This document shows, one piece after another, positions 1 through 6,853 of a stretch of DNA of 41,384 bases. The stretch covers positions 1 to 41,384 of the forward strand of contig MNUG01000038.1 in NCBI GenBank assembly GCA_001871905.1, written 5' to 3'. Source of the DNA: Alphaproteobacteria bacterium CG1_02_46_17 (lineage in GTDB: Bacteria; Pseudomonadota; Alphaproteobacteria; Micavibrionales; Micavibrionaceae). The translations under genes were made by a program, and so were the position numbers. The notes under the pieces were generated by a model that was given only the letters and a program-made list of their open reading frames with translations, was not told the origin of the DNA and made no database searches. Position 1 is the first letter of the stretch. Each line of letters starts with the position of its first letter.

Positions 1-99
1 TTACTTATATATATTTTCAAACTTTACTACAGATGCTAACTTAATATTTTTGATAGTTTCACTTTTGGAAAAATTTTTTTCAAATTTTGCATTTTTCTA

Positions 100-128
100 T
101 TGCATCCAAAGTTTGGCTCTAGTATAAA
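100..128 (+). promoter_or_regulatory. Sigma70-type promoter
   Basis: A TTGCAT -35 box (100-105) and a TATAAA -10 box (123-128) are separated by exactly 17 bases, in an AT-rich stretch. Transcription should start near 135. This is only about 25 bases before a strong hairpin terminator (159-194), so the transcript would either stop as a short RNA of about 60 bases or read through into the membrane-protein gene at 223. Bases 1-99 are AT-rich and show nothing else I can name. Confidence 0.55.
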
Positions 129-158
129 TAACTTACACACCCTCTATTACCGCCGTTT

Positions 159-194
159 GTCCGGAGCACCGAAAAGGTCTCCGGACCTTTTTTT
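159..194 (+). terminator. Rho-independent terminator or leader attenuator
   Basis: GTCCGGAG (159-166) pairs perfectly with CTCCGGAC (179-186). An inner ACC/GGT pair closes a GAAAA loop, and a run of seven T follows. It lies between the promoter at 100-128 and the coding start at 223, with no other gene between, so it either ends a short RNA or attenuates the downstream gene. Confidence 0.75.
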
Positions 195-222
195 ATCCTG
201 AACCTTTACCCACGGAGGACGC

Positions 223-789
223 ATGTATCAAAAGCTAATTGAATCCCTTTTAACCCACATGGGCGAGAAAACGGAACAAGCCCCGCCAACACGTTATGAA
301 GTGATCATCATCCACTGCTTTTATCTTGCGCCGTTGCTCTGGGCTGGGGCCTTGGCATGGGACGCCTTTGCCCAGACATCCTTGCCAGACAAGCCCCGCG
401 CCATTGGATTTGGAACGATTCTAGAGGTAACAGGTGGACTTGCTGCCCTGACCGTCCTTTTTCTAATTTGGGCCGCCAAATACAGGAAAAAGCCCATAGA
501 TATGTGGGCCGCATCCCATTTGGTCTGGATTTCACAAAGCTATCTGAATTTGGCCCTGTTTTCGGCCTTGGTCGTTGTTGCTTTCGGGATTTTGTTATTA
601 TTGGGCGCCATCTCAACAACAATTGCGGCCATTGCGATCTACGGCCTACCGATTCTGGCACTCTTGACTGTGGGATTGTTTCTTATTCGGCTAATAAGGG
701 GATACGTCAATCTGATACGCCGCAAACCGATGATTCTGGGAAGAAAATGGCGATCCCGGCAGGAATCGAACCTGCAACCCTCTGCTTAG
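223..789 (+). CDS. Small integral membrane protein, DUF4870-like
   Basis: A 188-residue hydrophobic protein of unknown function. An ATG at 223 follows a good GGAGG (214-218). There are about four membrane spans, roughly residues 26-50, 60-84, 105-128 and 130-158. The closing pattern, with a His/Gln/Tyr stretch before the third span and a last span followed by RLIRGYVNLIRRKPM, resembles the end of DUF4870/YtjA-like membrane proteins; that assignment is by eye only. The last dozen or so residues are translated from the complement of the tRNA-Arg gene, and the stop lies inside that gene, so the natural C-terminus may have been trimmed by the neighbouring tRNA or the two genes truly overlap tail to tail. 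Confidence 0.6.
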   Translation: MYQKLIESLLTHMGEKTEQAPPTRYEVIIIHCFYLAPLLWAGALAWDAFAQTSLPDKPRAIGFGTILEVTGGLAALTVLFLIWAAKYRKKPIDMWAASHLVWISQSYLNLALFSALVVVAFGILLLLGAISTTIAAIAIYGLPILALLTVGLFLIRLIRGYVNLIRRKPMILGRKWRSRQESNLQPSA

Positions 790-824
790 AAGGCAGATGC
801 TCTATCCAGTTGAGCTACGGGACC
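748..824 (-). tRNA. tRNA-Arg(UCU)
   Basis: A full cloverleaf reads on the minus strand: acceptor GGTCCCG pairing with CGGGATC, D-arm GCTC/GAGC, anticodon loop CTTCTAA (anticodon TCT) between TCTGC and GCAGA, T-arm GCAGG/CCTGC with TTCGATT loop, discriminator G and encoded CCA (748-750). It sits 7 bases downstream of the NDUFS4-like gene on the same strand, so co-transcription is possible. Its 3' half overlaps the end of the membrane-protein gene on the other strand. Confidence 0.97.
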
Positions 825-831
825 AATCGAA

Positions 832-1137
832 CTAAGCGGACGCTTCTTCCGGTGGAATATATTTGAAGTTATCGACATAGTTCCTAGGAACAATCTTGCG
901 TTCGTGAGACTGGAGGATGGTATATCCCCACCCTTTCCCCTCAGCGAATGCCGATGCTTTTTCCAAAGTTGGAAATTTCAACTTTACCTGATTGAGCGTA
1001 TCTGACGAACTCGTCCAGCCCATCAGGCTTTCTGGTGTTCTTGCAGATTTCAACTCATATTCCAACACCCAGTCCTGTGACTTTGCGCGTCCGGACTGCA
1101 TGGCAGATTTGCTGGGTCGGTAAATTTTGACTTCCAT
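832..1137 (-). CDS. NDUFS4-like complex I accessory subunit (ETC complex I conserved region)
   Basis: A 101-residue protein matching the PF04800 family, the bacterial counterpart of mitochondrial NDUFS4 (the 18 kDa subunit of NADH:ubiquinone oxidoreductase). The family signature is visible: a WTSSSDTLNQVKLKF stretch (about residues 42-56), then EKASAFAEGKGWGY (about 59-72) and a basic HERK/PRNY tail. The length is normal for alphaproteobacterial members. In mitochondria the subunit sits on the peripheral arm and stabilises the NADH module; a similar role here is inference. The ATG follows a GAGGT. The gene is monocistronic apart from tRNA-Arg just downstream, and it is one of the strongest indications of alphaproteobacterial origin in the window. 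Confidence 0.9.
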   Translation of the reverse strand: MEVKIYRPSKSAMQSGRAKSQDWVLEYELKSARTPESLMGWTSSSDTLNQVKLKFPTLEKASAFAEGKGWGYTILQSHERKIVPRNYVDNFKYIPPEEASA

Positions 1138-1213
1138 ACGTCTTACCTCGTAAAAATCGAGCTTACCCTATAGGAGTTGCCAAAAAATTAAAAGAGCAAA
1201 AAAGAGAAGTTCT

Positions 1214-1852
1214 CTACCAGCGGAACAGTTTTTTTGCGGCAAAACCGGCAAAAATCCCAATCACGACATAGGGCAGGAAATTGAGAAAATATGCTTCGCC
1301 GACATTATCATTGGGGCAAACCAGCCGCATCCCTATCCAGCCGAACTCACTCACAGCCAGAACCGCAAACGACGCCAGAGCACACGGCATCACCGTTGCC
1401 CCCTTCCTGACCAGAATAATAACTGCAATGGCTGGCAGGGTTGTGTGAAGCGCTGTGTTGATCCAGCAATGGGACAGCCAGTTTTCTCTGATACTTCCCA
1501 TCCCTTCGAAAAAAAGTCGATCAAACATCCAGACAAGTTGAACCGATAGCAAAGTCAGCGGAACGGCAAAGAACCCTTTATACCTTTCACAATCCGGCGT
1601 CGAGAGCCAGAATGTCATTAGGGATGCCGTAATGCCGGTTCCAAAAGCCAGAAGCAGTTCAAAGATATAATCCCCACGGTTCATTGCCTCAACGATATTT
1701 TCACGCAAACCAATCGTCATCGCAACGGCGGAGGTATAGGTCACAACCAATAATATCCACAGCAGAGCCCTGCGAAGCGGATTCGTACAACAAACAGGTT
1801 TGAGGTTACCGCATAATTTTTGGATGGTTTGGTCTATTTCTTCGGTACTCAT
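1214..1852 (-). CDS. nrsF: NrsF-type membrane anti-sigma factor (DUF1109)
   Basis: A 212-residue protein with a short cytoplasmic N-terminus and about six membrane helices (around 28-47, 66-84, 95-112, 133-148, 155-175, 190-206). Overall pattern and length match NrsF/DUF1109, which holds a cognate ECF sigma factor at the inner membrane. Its ATG overlaps the sigma-factor stop by four bases (ATGA), a sign of translational coupling. Two Cys in SHCW (C129) and LVCP (C179) sit at nearly the same positions as the pair I recall as functionally important in Caulobacter NrsF, where the system responds to heavy metals. Additional Cys at 14, 21 and 22 are unusual. The signal sensed here is unknown. Confidence 0.85.
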   Translation of the reverse strand: MSTEEIDQTIQKLCGNLKPVCCTNPLRRALLWILLVVTYTSAVAMTIGLRENIVEAMNRGDYIFELLLAFGTGITASLMTFWLSTPDCERYKGFFAVPLTLLSVQLVWMFDRLFFEGMGSIRENWLSHCWINTALHTTLPAIAVIILVRKGATVMPCALASFAVLAVSEFGWIGMRLVCPNDNVGEAYFLNFLPYVVIGIFAGFAAKKLFRW

Positions 1853-2397
1853 GCCAGTTTCTCTTTAAGTTTCTGTAGGGCGCGATGCATTGTTACTTTG
1901 ACAGCAGATTCTGATAATCCGGTTTTTTCGGAAACTTCCTTCGTGCTATACCCTTCAATTTTCAATAACTCAACAACTTCTTTTTGTTTTTCAGGCAATT
2001 CACCGATCGCGTTCTCAATATCCCGAAAGGTTGAAGACGCATCACTGTTACTGAGGTAATCCGGTATCTCAACTGATTCAAGGGGAACCTGCCTATTTCC
2101 CCGTGAAGCGTAATGCTGCCGCAAGAAGTCTGTCTTTCTAAAATTTACAATCGCCAAAAGCCATGGGGTAAATGGTCGCTCAGAATCATAGGTATGCAAC
2201 GCCTTATGCACGGATAACAAAACTTCCTGCACCACATCATCGGTGATATCAGGAGAAGGAAGAGAACGCAGAACGACACGGCGAATAACGGGCACAATTT
2301 CAGTCAGCAGGATCTGGTATGATGCTGCATCCCCGCTCTGGGCTTTAACAACCAAAGCCTGCCATCTTTTTTCCTGTTTTTCATTCCCGTAAGGCAT
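1849..2397 (-). CDS. ECF-family RNA polymerase sigma factor (SigF/NrsF type)
   Basis: From the start chosen here, a 182-residue ECF sigma factor with region 2 (LPSPDITDDVVQEVLLSVHK, then PFTPWLLAIVNF) and region 4 (AIGELPEKQKEVVELL, then an HTH in STKEVSEKTGLSESAVKVTM). The frame stays open upstream to 2568, but those residues are translated from tRNA-Pro and cannot be real. Two starts remain: ATG at 2397 (MPYGNEKQ, the usual family start) and ATG at 2445, which lies inside a perfect 18-bp palindrome; neither has a strong ribosome site. Placed directly before nrsF, it is almost certainly that protein's partner and probably autoregulated. Confidence 0.88.
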   Translation of the reverse strand: MPYGNEKQEKRWQALVVKAQSGDAASYQILLTEIVPVIRRVVLRSLPSPDITDDVVQEVLLSVHKALHTYDSERPFTPWLLAIVNFRKTDFLRQHYASRGNRQVPLESVEIPDYLSNSDASSTFRDIENAIGELPEKQKEVVELLKIEGYSTKEVSEKTGLSESAVKVTMHRALQKLKEKLA

Positions 2398-2438
2398 CCG
2401 GCGATCATATAGAGAAGCATTAGAAATTAAAAGAGAAG

Positions 2439-2456
2439 GTTCCATACGTATGGAAC
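2439..2456. promoter_or_regulatory. Perfect 18-bp palindrome upstream of the sigma factor
   Basis: GTTCCATACGTATGGAAC is its own reverse complement over 18 bases. It lies 42 bases upstream of the preferred sigma-factor start. On the minus strand its right half reads into GGAACCTTC, and the same nine bases recur at 2513-2521; GGAACC resembles an ECF -35 element. It may be an operator or an overlapping promoter of the sigma/anti-sigma operon. The role is inferred. Confidence 0.5.
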
Positions 2457-2524
2457 GCTTTGAATGACTATATTTCCCCGCCCTGAGGGGATAAAATCCT
2501 TGAGAATTTTGTGAAGGTTCCGAA

Positions 2525-2601
2525 TGGTCGGGGCGAGAGGATTTGAACCCCCGGCCCACTGCTCCCAAAGCAGTTGCGCTACCAGGCTGCGCTACGCCCC
2601 G
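2525..2601 (-). tRNA. tRNA-Pro(UGG)
   Basis: The minus strand gives acceptor CGGGGCG/CGCCCCG, D-arm GCGC/GCGC, anticodon stem ACTGC/GCAGT enclosing TTTGGGA (anticodon TGG), T-arm with TTCAAAT loop, discriminator A and encoded CCA (2525-2527). It is followed on the same strand by the sigma-factor operon. Confidence 0.97.
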
Positions 2602-2666
2602 ACTTTTCAGATATTTGTCATTACGTGAGTCACGTAAGGGCTTTCTTTTACACGAAAGATCACGGA

Positions 2667-3125
2667 TTATTCAAGTGATTTCGCAAGGGAATTTGAAGAA
2701 ATTTTACTTTTTAGGCCAATTCCCCATTTTTCCGCCATTCCACCGTTAATTTCAAGCACCGCCTTAGCGGGTTGCGAAGAGGTAATCGTAGTCAAATCCT
2801 GTGGCATTGCCATGTTGTGAATATCGACAACCTGTCCATTTTCATCCAGAAACAGCATATCAAGCGGAATCAGAGTATTTTTCATCCAGAATGATGGCTG
2901 GCGCATATCGGGAAATATAAACAACATTCCTGATGTTTCAGGCATTGTGCGACGAAACATCAATCCCCTCGCTCGTGACGACGAATTATCTGCAACTTCA
3001 ACATCTAACGAGATCTGATTTCCTGCATCATTTGTGATTGTCAGATCTTCGGCCAAGGTCGTCTGGCTTTGCAAACACAGTACGAGCACCATCACCAGAG
3101 ACATCCATAAAATCTTATTCCTCAT
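2667..3125 (-). CDS. Secreted DUF192 family protein
   Basis: A 152-residue exported protein. A signal peptide (residues 1-25, cut after TTLA) precedes a DUF192 domain recognised by RGLMFR (about 54-59), [24 protein letters not shown] (about 79-94) and the [11 protein letters not shown] end. The family is small, beta-rich and of unknown biochemical function. The start overlaps the preceding hydrolase gene by 11 bases, so the two are probably translated together. A 65-base gap separates the stop from tRNA-Pro. Confidence 0.88.
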   Translation of the reverse strand: MRNKILWMSLVMVLVLCLQSQTTLAEDLTITNDAGNQISLDVEVADNSSSRARGLMFRRTMPETSGMLFIFPDMRQPSFWMKNTLIPLDMLFLDENGQVVDIHNMAMPQDLTTITSSQPAKAVLEINGGMAEKWGIGLKSKISSNSLAKSLE

Positions 3126-3960
3126 GCAAAATTCCTTCTATAAAATTCTGAACAGCTTTCGATGCCTCGTACATTTCAACAGTGTTATGATCTGCCTCTT
3201 TATATTCAACCATCTGTTTTGGCTCAGGAGATAAATCAAATAATGCTCTTCCCGTTTTATAACCAACCACCCTATCCTTACCAGCGAGAATAAATAATTT
3301 GGGGGCTGTTACATTGACAATTTTCAAATCAGATTTGAATTGATCTTTTAACAACACACTTTTGAACGGAACAAATGGATAGTGCATAGCCACCACAGCC
3401 AAAAGATTCTCAAATGGAACCTCAAGAATTAGTGCTCTGATTTCTGCATTATGTTTTTGCGCCAAATTGACAGCAACCCCACTGCCCAAAGACTGTCCGT
3501 AAATAATAATCGGATTTGTTGCGCGATATTTATTTAGCACATCACTTTGAAAAAAGGCTTCTGCGTCTTTATACAGCCCGTCTTCTGTTGGATGTCCAGG
3601 ATTTCCTCCATAGCCACGATATTCAGCCAATAAAATTCCGTATCCTGCCTGCACCATATCGGAGAAGAACGGGGCCATCCAGATGGGGTGTGAAGCATTC
3701 CCATGAAAAACAATGATTATGGGTTTATTTGAATCAACAGGTGCCGTAAAAAATCCGGTTAATTTCAACCCATCTTCGGTGCGCACCCGAACAGGTTCGT
3801 ACCCCGTCAATAATCCGGTCATTTGTTCAACCGGAACAGAGGGAGAGAAGTAAATAAGTTTCCTTTGAAAAAAATATAGTAATCCCGTTGTAAAAATATA
3901 CACGGCCAAAGTAGTGATTAGAAACTCCACCATACGCCTTTTTTTACTCTTCCTAACCAT
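3115..3960 (-). CDS. Membrane-anchored alpha/beta hydrolase (BEM46/ABHD13-like)
   Basis: A 281-residue alpha/beta-hydrolase. A single N-terminal membrane helix (about residues 12-32) follows a basic KSKKRR segment, leaving the domain on the outer face of the inner membrane. The fold is marked by VFHGNAS (oxyanion region), AEYRGYGGNPG, nucleophile elbow GQSLGSG, catalytic Asp in GKDRVVG and His in ADHNTVE, so the triad is complete. BEM46-like relatives act as esterases or lipases, but the substrate here is unknown. The gene sits between the MsbA-like exporter and the DUF192 gene on one strand, 13 bases after the exporter stop, so an envelope role is reasonable inference. Confidence 0.85.
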   Translation of the reverse strand: MVRKSKKRRMVEFLITTLAVYIFTTGLLYFFQRKLIYFSPSVPVEQMTGLLTGYEPVRVRTEDGLKLTGFFTAPVDSNKPIIIVFHGNASHPIWMAPFFSDMVQAGYGILLAEYRGYGGNPGHPTEDGLYKDAEAFFQSDVLNKYRATNPIIIYGQSLGSGVAVNLAQKHNAEIRALILEVPFENLLAVVAMHYPFVPFKSVLLKDQFKSDLKIVNVTAPKLFILAGKDRVVGYKTGRALFDLSPEPKQMVEYKEADHNTVEMYEASKAVQNFIEGILHEE

Positions 3961-3973
3961 TTATCGTTTCCCG

Positions 3974-5776
3974 TCAACTGGCAGCAGAGTCAATAATGGC
4001 TGAGTTATACATCCGCGAATAAGTTCCATCCCGTGCAACAAGTTCAAAATGAGTCCCTTGCTCTGCAATACGTCCATTTTCCATGACAATAATTTTATCA
4101 GCATTCTGGATGGTCGAAAGACGGTGAGCAATGACCAAAGTCGTCCGGTTCTTTTGCAGCCCTTCCAATGTTTTCTGGATCAAACGTTCGGACTGGTTAT
4201 CCAAAGCCGATGTGGCCTCGTCCAACAACAAAATAGGTGCATCACGCAAGATCGCCCGAGCCAGTGAAATCCTCTGGCGCTGGCCACCTGATAATAATAC
4301 CCCATTTTCACCAACCTGTGTTTGGTATCCATTTGGCAGCGCACGAATAAATTCATCGGCTGCCGCAGCTTTGGCTGCCTCAATAATCTGTTCTTCTGTT
4401 GCATTTTTCAGGCCATAGGCAATATTGCCTGAAATCGTGTCATCAAAAATTGTTACGTCTTGAGACACCAAAGCCATATTCCGGCGCAACGACTCAATTG
4501 TGATGTCTCTGATGTCATGCCCATCAATCATAATTGAACCCGACACAGGGTCATAAAATCTAAGCACTAAAGACAAGATGGTTGTTTTGCCTCCACCTGA
4601 TGGCCCGACAAGTGCCGTTACTTTTCCGGATTCTATATCAAGATTGACATGGTGGAGGGCCTGTTTGTTGTCCTCCATATTATCATACGCGAAATTGACA
4701 TCATGGAATGTAATGGATGGCATCTGGACTGTAATATCCTTTGCATCGGGTTTTTCTGAAATGGAAGATGTTTGTTTCATCATTTCATCAACCCGTTCAG
4801 CGGCCCCAAGCCCCAACTGAAGCGCATTATTTAATTTGGCCAATTTTTTCATTGGCTCATAGGCCAAGGAAAAGGCCGCAATAAAGGACATCAATCCACC
4901 CGGGGTCAACTCGCCTTGAGCGATACGGAATCCGCCATAGACAATCACCCCAAAGACAACACCCCCCACCATAATTTCATTGATCGGCGTTGAGAGGTTG
5001 CTGATCCTCGCGGCCTTAATATTCAAATTCCGGACGGTGACAACGGCTTTTCCTGCGAGGTCTCGCTCGTGGTCTTCCATGCCATATGCCTGCACCTGTC
5101 TGATACCTTGGAAGATCTGTGTTAAAACACCCATCAGGTTTGCAGTTTCACCCTGAATTGATTTCGACACCTTACGAAGCCTTCTCCCCAAATAGGCAAC
5201 AAGTCCCGATGCAAACGGAAAAATTATAAAAGTGACAAGTGACAATCGCCAGTCCTGCATCACCATAACAACGATCAGGAAAATCAGCGTCAGAAGGTTG
5301 CTCCCTACTCCCGTCAAGGAATCCGATACTGCCGTCCGCATCACGTTTACATCGTTGGTCACGCGAGAGACTAGCTGCCCACTGGGGTATTTGTGAAAGA
5401 ATTTAAGATCAAGGGTCATAAAATGCGAGAACACATCTTGTTGAATATCCGCCACGATGGACTGGGATATTTTATTCATCTTGATGGTATGGATATATGT
5501 TGCGATGCCCCGAACAACAAAAGACGCAAAGATCATTCCGCCCAGAGGCAAGATAACGGAAATCGTTTCCGGATTATTCTGCACACCAATCATGGCTTTA
5601 TCCAAAACAGGCTGGAGGAGCTTTGCAAAGCCTGCCGTTGCAGCCGCAGCAACCAGCATGAAAAAAACAGCGATAGAAAGCTGTCCCGAATAAGGGGAAA
5701 GATATTTCTTTACCAAAGGGACAAGCAGAGAAAAAGTGGTATGCTTAACGGGTTTTGTATCTATATTTGTATCCAT
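3974..5776 (-). CDS. MsbA-like ABC exporter (fused membrane and ATPase domains)
   Basis: A homodimeric-type ABC half-exporter of 600 residues. The first about 320 residues carry six membrane helices with the type-1 exporter pattern; the ATPase domain follows with Walker A GPSGGGKTT, Q-loop ALVSQDVTIF, signature LSGGQRQR, Walker B ILLLDEATSALD and H-loop IAHRLST. It resembles the lipid A flippase MsbA and relatives, but the cargo cannot be read from sequence. The frame also allows a GTG start at 5809, 12 bases after the HAD gene stop; I prefer the ATG at 5776 (MDTNIDTK), although neither has a clear ribosome site. It is probably co-transcribed with the HAD hydrolase upstream and the alpha/beta hydrolase downstream. 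Confidence 0.88.
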   Translation of the reverse strand: MDTNIDTKPVKHTTFSLLVPLVKKYLSPYSGQLSIAVFFMLVAAAATAGFAKLLQPVLDKAMIGVQNNPETISVILPLGGMIFASFVVRGIATYIHTIKMNKISQSIVADIQQDVFSHFMTLDLKFFHKYPSGQLVSRVTNDVNVMRTAVSDSLTGVGSNLLTLIFLIVVMVMQDWRLSLVTFIIFPFASGLVAYLGRRLRKVSKSIQGETANLMGVLTQIFQGIRQVQAYGMEDHERDLAGKAVVTVRNLNIKAARISNLSTPINEIMVGGVVFGVIVYGGFRIAQGELTPGGLMSFIAAFSLAYEPMKKLAKLNNALQLGLGAAERVDEMMKQTSSISEKPDAKDITVQMPSITFHDVNFAYDNMEDNKQALHHVNLDIESGKVTALVGPSGGGKTTILSLVLRFYDPVSGSIMIDGHDIRDITIESLRRNMALVSQDVTIFDDTISGNIAYGLKNATEEQIIEAAKAAAADEFIRALPNGYQTQVGENGVLLSGGQRQRISLARAILRDAPILLLDEATSALDNQSERLIQKTLEGLQKNRTTLVIAHRLSTIQNADKIIVMENGRIAEQGTHFELVARDGTYSRMYNSAIIDSAAS

Positions 5777-5820
5777 GATGGCAAAATAAGTGGTATTTGC
5801 GCCGGACACAAGAGGCTGAG

Positions 5821-6747
5821 TTAAGCTGGGCGTTTACGGTGCTTTCTATCGGGGAGCGCCTTGCCCCATTTCAGGCGGTCAACCAGATAGGTTGGCCTAA
5901 TATTATTAAACTGGTTAATCAACATGCTCAAAATCTTGTTGACGTCGCCCGGGGTGGCTGCATTCTTAAAGACAGGGGCATGAATGCCACTGCGAATCAG
6001 GCAAGTATCCATGTTTACTAAGGTTGCCCCTGTAATATCATGAGCCATGGCATCCCCAATCATAACCGTTTGACCGGGATAAATGTCGTTATTGTGCAAA
6101 ATATGGATGGCTTGGTGGAAAATGGGCTTATACGGTTTTCCGATCATCTGGATCACGCCACCCAATTCCTGAATACGGCGGCTGAGTTGCAAAGTCCCCG
6201 TCTTATAATTATTCCCCAACAGCGCACGACTATCAGGATTAATGCACAAAATTTTCAGGCGGCGGCGAATGGTTTCGCGCAAAACCTCTTCATAGGATGA
6301 TAATTCACCCTCCAGATTATCCCAGCCGGACACCAGCAAGAAGCTCGCATCCTCCAGATTATTAACAACCTGCACATCTGTTCCAGCCAAGAATTTACGG
6401 GCACGCTCCCCCCCGATCAGGTAGCAATTTTTCCCCACCCCTTCAAAAACAGCGTCTTTTTGTGTATTTATTCCATTATAAAGAAGCTCTCCAGAGGTCA
6501 ATATCTCGTTATACAGGCCGTCTGGTAATCCCAGTTTTTTCAAATTCTCTGCCATTTCGTGGGCTCGAAGCTCTGAATTTGACATAAGAAGAACGAATTT
6601 CTTACGGTTCTTAAGCTCCTTCAGACACTCAATAGCTCCCTCGAACACCTTTTCCGAGTCGTGCAAAACGCCCCAGGTGTCGATGAGAAACCCCGTGTAA
6701 CTATCTGATATATCAGAGATTCCTTGGCAAAATTTTGTATTTGGCAT
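5821..6747 (-). CDS. HAD-superfamily class IIA hydrolase (TIGR01459 type)
   Basis: A 308-residue phosphatase-like protein. HAD motif I is DTWGVLHD (Asp23 nucleophile), motif II the Ser in LLMSNSE, motif III the Lys in IGKPYKPI and motif IV GDAMAHDITGA with the acidic pair. The cap lies between motifs II and III as in subclass IIA (NagD/PGP type). The TIGR01459 family is typical of Alphaproteobacteria and its substrate is not established. The ATG follows AAGGA with good spacing. It is the first gene of the HAD-exporter-hydrolase-DUF192 run. Confidence 0.85.
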   Translation of the reverse strand: MPNTKFCQGISDISDSYTGFLIDTWGVLHDSEKVFEGAIECLKELKNRKKFVLLMSNSELRAHEMAENLKKLGLPDGLYNEILTSGELLYNGINTQKDAVFEGVGKNCYLIGGERARKFLAGTDVQVVNNLEDASFLLVSGWDNLEGELSSYEEVLRETIRRRLKILCINPDSRALLGNNYKTGTLQLSRRIQELGGVIQMIGKPYKPIFHQAIHILHNNDIYPGQTVMIGDAMAHDITGATLVNMDTCLIRSGIHAPVFKNAATPGDVNKILSMLINQFNNIRPTYLVDRLKWGKALPDRKHRKRPA

Positions 6748-6853
6748 GAGTCCTTGACCTTTGGAAAATGTCGATCATTTCCCAGTTTAGTCGGCAATTC
6801 TAAACGGAACGTTAGCAAGTGAGATAATTTTCAGATGTCCTTATTGCAAGAAT

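Noticed and set aside
2398-2568. Upstream 57 residues of the sigma-factor frame
   Set aside because: Most are translated from tRNA-Pro(UGG) and the intergenic leader; no family member has them.
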